Source: Azolla caroliniana (Eukaryota > Polypodiophyta). Taken from it: a stretch of 64,000 bases of DNA. Under the pieces are notes generated by a model. It was given only the letters and a program-made list of their open reading frames with translations, searched no databases and was not told the DNA's origin. Location of the stretch: positions 17,174,001 to 17,238,000 of the forward strand of contig JBHGNT010000011.1 in assembly GCA_043228905.1 (NCBI GenBank), in the 5' to 3' direction. This document shows, one piece after another, positions 54,557 through 64,000 of this stretch. Each line of letters begins with the position of its first letter. The stretch's first letter is position 1. Both the position numbers and the translations under genes were made by a program.

Positions 54557-55359
54557 TGTCGTGAAGAATTTCGGCCAGAGGCGGAAACCGGGAAATATTG
54601 GCTACATCGGCAGGGTGCAGCATGTGCGCTCACCCTTGTACATTTAGGGTGAATAACGAGGGCGCCTTTATGGTGCCGAAGAATAGTCAACTCGGGATAG
54701 AGAATCCCATGTAAGTCGGGATTTATCCCACATTATAACGCATCGCCCACATTGTTCTATAAAAGGAAGGGAGCGCCTCTTGTGAAGGGGTTGCCCATTT
54801 TTGCATTCGTAGGGTATACCGTTAGGGGAAGAAACATTCTCTCTTCCTCTTTCTTTCCCCTTGTTTACGGTTTCGTTTCTTTTCTCTACTTCTTCCTCTT
54901 CGTTGTTCTGAGTATCGAACCTTGGCATCTCGTGTTCCTGTTTCCTGCCTGTTCTCTGTGCAAGACCCCGCTCGGCACAACAAGCCCGAGAGCTCCCCCC
55001 CCGACCGGCGGCTTGGCAGTAGACGACTGTTGTAACTTGAGCTACTTAGGTCGGGCTCGATACCAGTATTGTATCTTAGTCTTGTAATAAATGCATGGAG
55101 GGTTCTGCGGACCGGTGTTGTGTGGGTGTTTTGGTGTTCTGTTACCTCCGTTTCTGTACATAAGGGCGTGAGTTGGGTCGGTGGTGGTGTGTGTGTGTGT
55201 GGGTGTGAGTCGGTGTCAAGCGCGCACTCTCTCTCTTTTTCTCTCCCGTTCGGTTGCTTCTGGAACGCGTCCAGAATCGTCTTCTCGGCTTCCCTTCTTC
55301 CCTCGTCCGAGACCCCCGTGGTCCCGCCCTTCTACATGCACGCGCGAAGCTTCGCGACA
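54557..55359 (+). repeat. Family A LTR3 (right end of array)
   Basis: 803 bp, TGTCGTGAAG...CTTCGCGACA, with TATAAAAGG at 54758-54766. The last bases contain a perfect 14-bp palindrome CGCGAAGCTTCGCG. CCGT follows. Confidence 0.9.
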
Positions 55360-56165
55360 CCGTGTCGGCCGCCTTCCCTTTGGTTGCCTAAGAAACCAAC
55401 AGCTGCTGCCGTTTTCAGGGTGCCTTCGGTTGTTCTTCCCCGCTTCGTGGTCTTGACGGGCTCGATAGGTGGCGCCAATAGGGTGAGCCATTGCGCCACT
55501 GCCGTCCATATCTTCTGACCCTCCTTGCCTCTGATAGAGTCAATAGCCGCACAGAGGCCATCTGCAATCAGTACCGGCCAGTCCACCTTCTCGCCTTCAT
55601 ATGTTGTTATGATTAAGCCGGCCCGATTCTAAGGCATGCACGAGGGTCGAGGGTATACATGTCCAAATTCATGGAGCACCAGGGCAATCTCTCAAAAGAG
55701 TGGATCTTCGCCGCCCTGTGTCCGATAGGCCTTGCTGGCCAAAGAGTATTCCCCAAAATCTTTTCGGAGCTGCTCCGGGGTAGGGTTGTCGATAGTGAAG
55801 ATGCCCCCTTCTGGAAGGCCAATCAACACATGGATGGTGTCCTCCGTGTCGATTTCCTTGACTATCTTCTCTGCCTCCCGGTGCGGTGGCGCCTCCATGA
55901 TTGTGAGGAACCCTTCTAACCCGTGTTGCCTTAGCCACTTCTTGGCTGCTTCAAAGAGTGCTTGGCAGTCCATGGCTTCTTCGAGGTCGGTGAGCGCTGG
56001 TGAGGGGTGTGTTCGAGGGGGCTCTGTGTGCGTGGGCTCGCGTCTACTGATCTTCAATCGCCTGTCTGTGTTTGTGCTCCTTTGTTCGTGTAATGTGAAG
56101 GTTTCTATGTGGTGGGGGTTTTCTTGTTGCATGTTGGCACCTGTTTTTTTCTTACCTGCGCGTGT
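55360..56165 (-). pseudogene. Extra ORF after pol, N-terminal third
   Basis: The minus-strand frame from ATG 56132 is readable to the array boundary at 55360, broken by TGA at 55692-55694 and TAG at 55629-55631. Segments include ALFEAAKKWLRQHGLEGFLT, IGLPEGGIFTIDNPTPEQL, and after the stops GLIITTYEGEKVDWPVLIAD followed by a conserved-looking helical part (GQKIWTAVAQWLTLLAPP). This loosely resembles the plant transposon protein domain in env-like ORFs of Athila elements; that is recall, not a search result. It continues at 34439-32214 on the other side of the array, with a one-base frame discrepancy at the junction. Confidence 0.6.
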
Positions 56166-56365
56166 GCACGTCGTGTACTAAAATAGAATGTTGTGCCATG
56201 TGGCGGCGGTTTAATACCCTATTAATAGCCCACTTCGTACCTTTGCAAAGTGCCTGTTCACTCCTTGTTCTTGCATGTGTCTGTTCACCCCTCGCCCTTG
56301 CATGATTTACTTTGATTTTTATTTTTTTATTTTTTTATTTTTTTTAAAAGATAAAAATGGTTTTG
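56166..56365 (-). other. A-rich spacer between pol and the extra ORF
   Basis: On the minus strand it is A-rich (AAAATAAAAAAATAAAAAAA near 56340-56310). It contains a near-duplicate pair (ATGCAAG...GTGAACAG twice) and, just before the ORF, CAGGTAAG, a splice-donor-like sequence. The downstream ORF could therefore be reached by splicing or an internal promoter. This is inference only. Confidence 0.4.
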
Positions 56366-56665
56366 TTAATGCGCATCCGGTCCCACTGGACCCCTATCCG
56401 GATTGTGGAACTTGCCGGCCATTGGACTACTTGCCGTTGCGTCGTTGTTGTCGTTTGTCGACTCGTGCTCCCTCTTGCCGATGGCTAAACGTGTTGCCGT
56501 CTCTTCCAACTTACCGATGTTCGGTTCTGTGTCAGCCTTTACTTGTTCAAATGGGTTTCTTAGCATGGGTCCCTTGTATGGTTTGAGTCGGAACCCATTG
56601 ACCCATTTACCTAGAACCTCGCCGGCGAGTGTCCCTAATTGGTAGGAACCGTTGAACTCACGCGT
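56366..56665 (-). pseudogene. Gypsy pol C-terminal end
   Basis: The minus strand reads EFNGSYQLGTLAGEVLGKW and NGFRLKPYKG, the typical end of plant Gypsy integrase. The stop is at 56366. It joins 57413 in frame once the solo LTR and one copy of its duplication are removed. Confidence 0.8.
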
Positions 56666-57412
56666 TGTCGCGTTGTTACGCGCGTGCGTGGAGAAAGGCG
56701 GGACCACGGGGGTCTTGGACTAGATAGCGATGGAGCGTAGGAAGTCGTGCTTCACTGTTTCTGGGGCATCCCAAAAACACACCGGAAGCAACCGAAGGGA
56801 GAGAGAGAGATTAACACCGACTCACGCACACACACAGCCACACACTCGTACACACAGCTCAACTCGACTCGCGCCTTATGTACAGAAAACGCAGGAGAGG
56901 GTAAGCACCTGACGCCAACAGCGACGCGAATATACACAGACAAACGTAAACGTATATGTATGTATATATATGAAGAATACATTCCCGGCTTCGAGCCGGA
57001 CCAAGATAGCTTACAACAGTCGTCAGCTGTCAAGCCGCCGTCGGGGAGCTCTCGGGCTCGTCGCGCCGAGCGGGGTCTTGCACAAGAGATGAGCTGCAGC
57101 AAACCCTAAGCGAACACGAAGGAGAAGAAGAAGCTAACTCTAATCCTAACGGTATACCCTCTAATGCAAAATGGGCAACCCTTTCACAAAGGGCGTTCCC
57201 TTCCTTTTATAGAACAAGGAAAGGGATGCTTTACAATGTGGGACAAATCCCGCCTTACATGGGATCGTCTGCCCCGACTTGACTACTCTTCGGCGCCATA
57301 AAGGCGCCCTCGATATTCACACTAAATGTACATGGGTGCGTACACACGCTGCACCCCGCCGATGTAGCCAATGTTTCCCGGTTTCTGCCTCTGGCCAAAA
57401 TTCTTCACGACA
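56666..57412 (-). repeat. Solo LTR of family A, minus orientation
   Basis: The plus strand starts TGTCGCGTTGTTACG and ends ATTCTTCACGACA, the reverse complement of family A LTR ends. The flanks are GCGT (56662-56665) and ACGT (57413-57416), a 4-bp duplication with one later change; the host pol frame supports this reading. No interior sequence remains. Confidence 0.85.
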
Positions 57413-58607
57413 ACGTAATCCAGTATGGTCCGGTCCACCGAAACCGTAGCTTTCCCGACATCTTACCCATCCGGGTCTGGAATACTAGTACCGGCTTAAC
57501 CATTCCGAACATCTTTTCGTTCCCTTTCCGGTGACAATCCACGAACGCCTTCCTTCGCCGTTGCTCTAGTTCTAGGTGCATGACGTTGGCTAGCCGGTGT
57601 TCTTCCAATTCGCACAGCGCGGCTAACCGGATAGCTTTTGATTCCTTCTCATTTAGGCGTTCACTGCTTCCAATCTATATTCGTAAACTCGGTACCTGGA
57701 ACTCTACCGGCATCACTGCCTCCAATCTAAATGCTAAGCGAAACGGTGTTGTGCAGATACTTGTCTTATATGCCGTTCGGTAGGCCCAGAGTGCACTGTG
57801 TAGCTTTGTATCCCAATTCGTCCGGTTCTCATTGACGATTTTTCCCAGGATGTTCTGTAGTGTTTTATTTGTTGACTCAACTAATCTGTTGGCTTGCGGA
57901 TAATAGGGAGTGCTCCGTTTGTGTACCACCGCATAAAATGTCGTCAAACTTTCCACTACTTGCCCTAAGAAGTGCCCACCTTGGTCACTTATGAGCTCTA
58001 TCGGACATCCATACCAGCACCAGATGCATTCATATAAAATTTTTGCCGTGGATGCCGCGGTGTTGTCACGTAGTGCTTTGGCTTCCACCCATTTTGTGCA
58101 GTAATCCGTAGCAACGATCACGTACCGGTTGCCAGTTCTCATTGCCAGTGGTTTGAATGGACCGACAAAATCTAGCCCCCATTTCTGAAATGTTTCTAAC
58201 GGTAGCACGGGCTGGTGAGGCATTCTGGCTTGTTCGGTTGTTTGGCCCATTCGTTGACATAGGTCGCATTCTTTAGCGTACCGGGCTGCATCCTTCAATG
58301 TTGTCGGCCACCATAGTCCACTTTGCCATATTTTCCTTGCCGTAGAGTCTCCAGCATAATGTCCTCCATCCACGCTGCAATGTGCTTCGCGCAATATTAT
58401 TTCCTTTTCGTCGATGCGCACTGCACGCCGCCATATGCCATCTGCGCCTTTGTGGTACAGTGTGTCCTGTAATAGACAGAAGTGCCGGCTTTGAACCGCT
58501 AAGTGTTTCCTTTCGTCTCTGTTCATCTCCTCCGGAGGTAAGCCGCTGCTTAGAAATTGGTGCATGTTGGTGAGCCACTTGTCTTCCTCTGGGACCGTAC
58601 TATCCAT
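57413..58607 (-). pseudogene. Gypsy integrase
   Basis: The 57675-58607 frame is open for 310 codons. It has an H2C2 zinc finger (HCSVDGGHYAGDS...CDLCQRMG) and a catalytic core with Asp in GLDFVGPF, Asp in LISDQGGHF and Glu in RLVESTNKTL, so the DDE triad is still present. Beyond the stop at 57675 a second frame (57405-57608) continues the C-terminal region (LRFRWTGPYWIT). Integrase inserts element cDNA into the genome. It follows RNase H, which is Gypsy order. Confidence 0.88.
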
Positions 58608-58772
58608 TGTCGTTTCTGTTGTGACTCTAAACAGCTCTGCATCTGGAAAGTCGTCTGGGACTCCATCACCAGTTTCGCCGGAATCTAACCGGCTTAAATA
58701 GTTTGCTACCGCATGTTGTATGCCGGGTCGGTGGAATATCTCGAACTCGAATTCTTGTAATAGTAACGTCCA

Positions 58773-59740
58773 TCAAGCCAGCTTACCGGTGAGTGATGCT
58801 TTGGACACCAAGTAGAGGAGCGCCGAATGATCTACGTGAAAGGAAAATTTCCTTCCCAACAGATAGTGTGTAAACTTGATGACACTGTAGATCATACCCA
58901 AAGCCTCCCTTTTCGTTGTGGAATGATTACGTTCCGCTTGGGACAGCTTTCGGCTGGCATAATATATTGGCCGGTACCATTTCGGTTCTATCAGTTGCAT
59001 CAGCGCGCTCCCGATTGCGATGTCGGACGCGTCAACGAACACATGGAACTCTTTAGACCAATCCGGAGGTTGCACCACCGACGCTTATGACAACAGTACT
59101 TTTAGTGCCTGGTAAGCCTGGTCTTCTGTGTCCGTCCATCGGAACGGTGTCTGATGTACTGCAGCACGCAGTGGTGTAGCCAGGTCTGCCAAATACCGGA
59201 GCATTCGGCTATGCCACCGAATTTGTCCTAAGAACCGACTTAGTGCATTTGTCGTGGTTGGTGCCGGTGCCTCCAAGATTGCTTTTACTTTGTCTGAATC
59301 CACTGTGATACTGTCCTTGCTCACTATGTGGCCCAGTAACACTCCACTGGTTACTCCGAACACACATTTTGCCGGGTTTAGGCTTAGTCGGTAAACCCTA
59401 CATTTCTCCAGACATAGTCGGAGGTGCTGAAGGTGATCCCCTTCCTGGCTATATAAACAGTGAAGCGTCCAAGAACACCTGCATGAATGCCAGAATGAAT
59501 TCTCTGAAAATCTCCATGATGATCCATTGGAAGGTTGCCGGTGCCGTTTTCAGTCCGAACATCATCACTACAGCAACAAAGACTCCCCATTCGGTGACAA
59601 AAACGGTAACGTCGTTGCGCTACTGGTTTGGCATCTTTACTTAGATGTATCTGGTGTTGATACAACTGAGGATCGAGTCCCCGCATGTCCTCGTGGGACC
59701 AGGCGAACACATCGTGAAATTCTTTTAGGAGTGTGATCAT
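58773..59740 (-). pseudogene. Gypsy reverse transcriptase and RNase H, RT internally deleted
   Basis: RT starts with FHDVFAWSHEDMRGLDPQLY and KPVAQRRYR (59740-59620), then jumps to the TEWGVFVAVVMMFGLKTAPA region. About 90 residues of palm usual for this family are missing. Around the catalytic site the frame reads VFLDAS where FLDD is expected, consistent with a single missing base. The connection (GHIVSKDSITVDSDKV, 59363-59085) and RNase H (FHVFVDASDIAIGSALMQ, 59078-58773) are well preserved. The enzyme cannot work. Confidence 0.85.
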
Positions 59741-59967
59741 TCTGTTTTGTTCTCCATGTCATTTCCTTGGCAATGTGCACCGGTCTTGTGTCCTCTGTGG
59801 TACCTAGGTTTACCTCTTCTAGTTGGGATGCTTTCACGCGCTGCGAGACTGCCATTTCTTTTTCCAGTGCCTCCTGTGCTTGCCATAATTCCCGGATTGC
59901 TTCTTTATCCGGTTCCTCGTCGGTCTCGTCCGGTTGCAGTATGTACGGTGATACTGCTTCGACTACA

Positions 59968-60614
59968 TCAATCATGAACAGAGGTACGATCTTCGGATTT
60001 TCCTGTAAGTATTGATCGACCTCTTCGTCCGCCAATCCTTCCAGCATGTTGACACATTCCACATATAGCGGTGTTGATTCCTTGCCGGTACCGGATCGTG
60101 GTTGAGTCGGTACTCATACTTTCCCTTTTCCACGCCGGAACGTAATTATATTCTTCCTCCAGTTTTGCTTGATGTGTGTTGTTTTTAACCAAGGGCATCC
60201 CAACAATAGTGGGTAAGCTCCCTGAGCCTGTAGCTGGAGAACTACTACGGAAATGCGAAATGTGTGACCCCCGATGGTCACTTCCAGATCACATATTAAT
60301 CTGGTCGGCCGTACTGAGCTTGTGTCCGCCATCCGAAGCCAAAACGGGCACGGTTCCCAGTTCTAGATTCCTAGAGTGTTACACGTTCGGAGGCTGATCA
60401 TGTTCACGCTGGATCCTCCATCGATAATCGTGCCCGGTATCTCATTTCCTTTCACGATGGTTGTGATTGCCGGACTGCTCGTGTCCACCATTGCCGGTCC
60501 TTCCTTCGAATTCAAAAAGAATGTTGAAGCCAGTGGTGTGTCAGTTGTTGTCCTTCCTGTCTTCAGTCCTTCCGTGAAGCGTGGTACTAGTTGCAATAGC
60601 CGGCCTAACGGCAA
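59968..60614 (-). pseudogene. Gypsy aspartic protease region
   Basis: The minus strand reads GTIIDGGSSVNMIS near 60430, the DGGS variant typical of some plant Gypsy lineages. The next frame gives YPLLLGCPWLKTTHIKQNW (60332-60114). A frameshift separates the parts. Confidence 0.8.
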
Positions 60615-60641
60615 CGTTATTTGGCATTCTTGTAACGCCTG

Positions 60642-62669
60642 TCATGTTTGGTTTTCGGGTTGCCCCGGGCCGGTGAGCTCTTCGGCATTCTCCTTTTGTT
60701 GTTCGAGCTCTGCCGCATTCCACTCATTTGCCTTTTTCACCCATTCGGTTGCCTGCTTCCGGATGGCTTCTTGAGTTTCCCATTCTGTGGCTTTGCCTTT
60801 TGATCTTGTAGTGACTTGTTGTATGTCCGCGACTTCCGCGTCTACCATGTTCACCGTTGGTCGCTTGTCGTAGCTCTTCGTCGGACATTGATTACTATAG
60901 TGGCCTTCTTGCCGGCAATAATAGCAGTACGGCTTCCGGGTGTTGTTGGATTCGGCGTGTGTGCTTGGTGGAGGTCCTGTGGTAAGTGCTTGGTTTTGGT
61001 CCGGTTGGCTGCTTGGAGCGCCCTTTTCCGGTTCTCGTGGATGACCCCCCTTTTTGTTGAAATGATGTTTCTTGAAATTCTTTTTGTTTCAGTAACCTTG
61101 AGGTGTTGGTCGTCATACTTCCCATAGTCGTCCCGTCGGTGGTTGTAACCAGGGGAGTGATCCCGGTTGTATCTCTCATACCGTCCATTATAGTCCCGAG
61201 ATCTATCTTGTCTGTCATACCGGTCATAAGCATCTCTTTGATCGTTGTACCGGACATCTTGTGCCGGTCGGTAGCGCTCCTCTCGCCGCCATCGTTCTTC
61301 TTCTTCCTCCTGGTTGCTCCGTGGTTCAATTTGCCGAACCGGTGGTGCTTGCCGATTTAACAAGTTATACTCACATCGTTCCATTGTGTGACTTCTGGAG
61401 TGGCAGAGCAAGCATTGGGAACGCACGGTGCATTCCAGCACCGAATGTACGGCATTCAGGCATGTCGTACATTAAACTGCTTGCCGGAAACGGAGGTCCT
61501 CTTCCGGTGGTAGTGCACGTTGAAGTGCGCCCATGGTTAGCCATGAACTTGAGGTTTCCATTTCCCGAACTCGGCCGATCACTTGATCTATGCTGCTAGT
61601 GCGGAAATCAATAACGGTGCACACCGTACATAAGGGTTCCCAGAGGGCTGCTAAGAATATGACCTTTGTTTCTTCCTTCGGCGGTGTCTGGTTGAGTTGA
61701 CTGTGGATCCGCTGAAACCGGATGACAAATTGTTGAATGTTCTCCGTTGGTTCCTGCCGGATACTATAAAATAAGCCTACCATTTCCCGCTGGTCCATCT
61801 CCTTGTGAAAGAAATGCAAAAAAATTGTCTTTAATGTTTCAAACATGGGGATGGTGCTGGGATCTTGTGTTCGGTGCCATCTGGCGGCCGGTTCCTCCAA
61901 GGTCATGCCGAACTCTGCCCTTTTTGAGCATTCCTCTTCGGCTGCATTTAAGCGTTGGGACGCATGGTTTGCCTCCCAGGTCTGCTGAAATGCATGGACG
62001 TGGGCTTCCGCGTCCAGATCATCCCGGTATCTAGGATATTGGAACGGCATATCATCGTCTGGTGTCGGTACACGGGCTGGTGGTGTCGGTGGTCGTTCCT
62101 CCTCTTTTGGTGTCGGAGGTTTTTCCCGGTCTTCTATCGCCGTCAGAGGTCTTTCCTGCTCCTCTTTCGATGTCGGAGGCTTCTCCTCCTCGACTTCCAA
62201 TGTCGGAGGTCTCTCGTCCTCGACTTTTGGTTCCGGAGTGTGGTCGACTTCTGGTACCGAAGGTTCCAACCTTGTCAATTCTGGTTCCGATGTCGGCAAG
62301 GTATCCGACTCCTCGTCCTCTGGTTCGCCTGGGGTGTCGTTACTGTTGCGGTAGTTCATCTACGCATTGTATTCCCCGTCTGAACCCGATTCCAATGCCG
62401 AAAATGCTTTGGATTCGTCTTCCCCCGTTGCCAATGCTTGGAGAAGGGATTCTGCTTCCTGGAGGCTGCTTAGGCCGCTTCCTTCGTCCGGGTAGGCGTT
62501 TTGTGGTAACCGAAATGATTACTTGGCCACTCTCCGGATCACCTTGGAAAATGAGCGATCCGCTTTGATTTCTTCTGCCACTTGCTGGAAAGCCTCTCGC
62601 TTCCTCAGCCGTTCAGCAAGTTTCCTTGCTCGCTCCGTAACCAGGTCGTTCGTTGGTCGCGTCATCCAT
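60642..62669 (-). pseudogene. Gypsy gag with two CCHC knuckles
   Basis: The frame begins MTRPTNDLVTERARKLAERL (62665) and is broken by a TAA at 62519, a TAG just before 62359 and a TAA at 61472. It then continues to the knuckle CLLCHSRSHTMERC (near 61400) in the same frame. The capsid core includes YRDDLDAEAHVHAFQQTWEA, FHKEMDQREMVGLFYSIRQE and QFVIRFQRIHSQLNQTPP. A proline/glutamate-rich segment with repeated EDERPPTLEVEEEKPPTSKE units precedes it (62250-62080). A second knuckle CYYCRQEGHYSNQC (near 60890) is in another frame. Each stop is one C-to-T change from a sense codon. Confidence 0.85.
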
Positions 62670-62707
62670 TCCGGTCGATGTTCGCTGCAGTTGTGTAGGA
62701 ATCGTTG

Positions 62708-62743
62708 TCGCCAAAAACTGTGTCCATCGTGGTCGCCAAAAAC
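62708..62743 (-). other. Duplicated PBS-like sequence
   Basis: On the minus strand CAGTTTTTGGCGACCACGATGG is followed by ACACAGTTTTTGGCGACAACG. TTTTTGGCG is the usual look of plant Gypsy primer sites. The duplicated unit may be a replication error. The tRNA is not assigned. Confidence 0.6.
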
Positions 62744-63160
62744 TGTGTTAATCCTTAGGACCGAACAATGGCCTAACACAGGGTGTCTCTGGAAGACACT
62801 TCACCAAAGGGGTGTTACGGCGAGATAACTTAAGACACAACGATTAATCCAACTTAATTGGCTACTTACCAATAAGGCATTCACTTAATATACGCGTAAG
62901 ATATAACAATTAATACAGAACGGTAATCAATACGTGAAGATAAAACAAGAAGCTTATATTAATTCTCCGTCAAAGTTTTACATTGTAATCGGGCCTTTAT
63001 ATAGGTCACCGATGCGGCGTACAAAACGGTGCCAACCGGCACCTATTCGGAACCGGTCCGGATCCGGATCGGCAGACCGATTCCGGTCCGTCCGTTCACT
63101 ACATAATCATAATCTATTCTACTTAATTAAAATAGATTCCAAATAACCATCCCTTTCACA
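62744..63160 (-). repeat. 5' LTR of the large Gypsy element
   Basis: On the minus strand it starts TGTGAAAGGGATGG and ends GGATTAACACA (TGTG/CACA ends), 417 bp. TATATAAAGG is near 63003-62994. No second copy is present in the window. Confidence 0.7.
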
Positions 63161-64000
63161 TTTTAGTCTTTGTTGTCCTTTGCCAGCCGGGTAACAATTA
63201 TATTAATAAATGTGTGTAAAAAACACTACTTACAATGGGTGTGACCAGTATTGGGCAAAGTCCCAGGAACAGTGTCAGCGTTCCGGTTGGGTTGGGACTT
63301 TTGCCGGCCAAGGTGGGGGGCAGCCGGAATTGATTCCGGCTAGGTTTTCCTACCAACCGGAATCTAGCTGGTTCATATTTTTTGAACCGGCTATTTATAT
63401 AGTTTGTAAAAATAAAAAGGTTAAAAAAAAACATATTCATTTACTCTTGAGCCTTTCCCCCCTTTTCCCCCTTTGCGTGTTTTTTCCCCCCCTCCTCTTT
63501 CTCTCTCTCTCTCTCTCTCTCTCATTTCTGTCTCCCTCTCTGTCGACGATTTCTTTCTCCCTCTCTGACGACGATTTCTGTCTCCCTCTCTGTCAATTTC
63601 CATTTCACTCTGTCGATTTCTGTTTTTTCTCACAACTCCATCCTTCGGACTTCATCATTACTCGTTCCTCCTTCCTCGTTGATCGCTGCTCGCTCAATCG
63701 CCGCTCGTCGCTCTCTATTGCAAGGTGAGTGCACAACTATAGTTTCTAAAAATTTCCAATTAGGTTCATAAGAACAAGACCAGTTTGAAATGGCAGTTGT
63801 AAAATGCAGAATGTATGTTAAATAGTTCAAGTATTCTAAAATGCATTTTATACATAAAATGCACATTTTTAATAGCTATGTTTGTGAAGGTTTTGTTTCT
63901 TTATCACAATAATTAATGACATCCATGAATATTTGCTCAAATGCCTGATGATTGCAATCCTGAATTATTGTTGCCTTTACTTCCAACGTTCATTTTCCCG
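63161..64000 (+). promoter_or_regulatory. Candidate host promoter, 5' UTR exon and first splice donor
   Basis: TATTTATATAG at 63392-63402 is a TATA-like element. Downstream lies a strongly pyrimidine-rich stretch (63450-63640, including a TC tract) with partly repeated CTCTCTGTCGACGATTTC segments, then CG-rich GATCGCTGCTCGC sequence, and CAAG|GTGAGT at 63721-63730, a good plant splice donor. AT-rich sequence follows, as in an intron. No ATG-initiated protein is recognised, so the coding part would lie beyond the window. It could instead be LTR sequence of an element cut by the window edge. Confidence 0.35.

Larger units (their letters stand above)
34440..55359 (+). mobile_element. Tandem LTR array of family A (four LTRs, two interiors)
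   Basis: Order: LTR0 (34440-35226), LTR1 (35227-36041), interior 1 (36042-43663, containing element B), LTR2 (43664-44503), interior 2 (44504-54556, containing solo LTR C and Copia-3), LTR3 (54557-55359). The four bases outside are CCGT at 34436-34439 and 55360-55363. Interiors without insertions are about 3.6 kb, with gag after the PBS and no PR, RT or IN motif in any frame. LTR2 serves both as the 3' LTR of copy 1 and the 5' LTR of copy 2, which suggests unequal recombination between LTRs. Confidence 0.8.
32187..63160 (-). mobile_element. Large Tat/Athila-like Gypsy element, decayed, hosting later insertions
   Basis: Reading right to left: 5' LTR (62744-63160), PBS-like site, gag with two zinc knuckles, DGGSS protease, RT, RNase H, integrase, an A-rich spacer, then an extra ORF that ends at 32214. 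Without insertions the interior is about 8.9 kb. Insertions are a solo LTR of family A (56666-57412) and the array 34440-55359. No 3' LTR is recognised; the left end abuts an unrelated LTR fragment. Many in-frame stops, at least two frameshifts and an RT deletion show it is dead. Placement in the Tat/Athila group rests on the DGGS-type protease, PBS style and ORF after pol. Confidence 0.8.

Overview
This window is a nuclear plant DNA segment made almost entirely of nested transposable elements. I see Copia elements primed by initiator-Met tRNA, a chromodomain Gypsy element, a Tat/Athila-like Gypsy element with an extra ORF after pol, LINE fragments with zf-RVT C-termini, non-autonomous LTR elements and several solo LTRs. 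I found no bacterial, organellar or complete host gene. The lineage within land plants cannot be fixed from this sequence.

Left part (1-24575). A plus-strand LINE is split by an intact young Copia element (Copia-1, 369-5750). LINE fragments, a Copia solo LTR (7631-8197), a Copia-1-related solo LTR (about 9211-9571) and a truncated minus-strand Copia (11133-12803) follow. A minus-strand LINE then runs from about 12804 to 23380. It is interrupted by a chromovirus Gypsy element (13102-18926, TSD GAAGA), a solo LTR (19890-20400, TSD TTACC) and a minisatellite-filled non-autonomous LTR element (20834-22806, TSD GCACC).

Middle part (24576-32186). An intact Copia element (Copia-2, 24576-30212, TSD ATAAT) carries a 28-bp minisatellite in its LTRs. 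LINE ORF1/endonuclease remnants and an LTR fragment follow.

Right part (32187-63160). A decayed minus-strand Gypsy element has its LTR, PBS and gag at 62-63 kb and its pol at 56.4-61 kb. It also has an extra ORF downstream of pol, about 1,000 codons long, rich in coiled coil and glutamine, and now split between 55.4-56.1 kb and 32.2-34.4 kb. Into it went a tandem LTR array, 34440-55359, in the order LTR, LTR, interior, LTR, interior, LTR, bounded by a 4-bp repeat CCGT. The array belongs to a non-autonomous family ('A') with gag but no detectable protease, RT or integrase. Interior 1 holds a related smaller element 'B' (36718-40698). Interior 2 holds a solo LTR 'C' (45334-46466) and a Copia element with one nonsense codon (Copia-3, 47107-52422, TSD GTACC). 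The last 0.8 kb may hold the promoter, 5' UTR exon and first splice donor of a host gene on the plus strand.

Most promising signals: the A/B gag-only families with their recurring PSTP...ET segment and conserved hairpin; the shared-LTR array; the antisense tRNA-like modules at the U3 edge of several LTR families; and the coiled-coil/polyQ ORF after pol. 'A', 'B' and 'C' and the Copia numbers are local labels, not database names.
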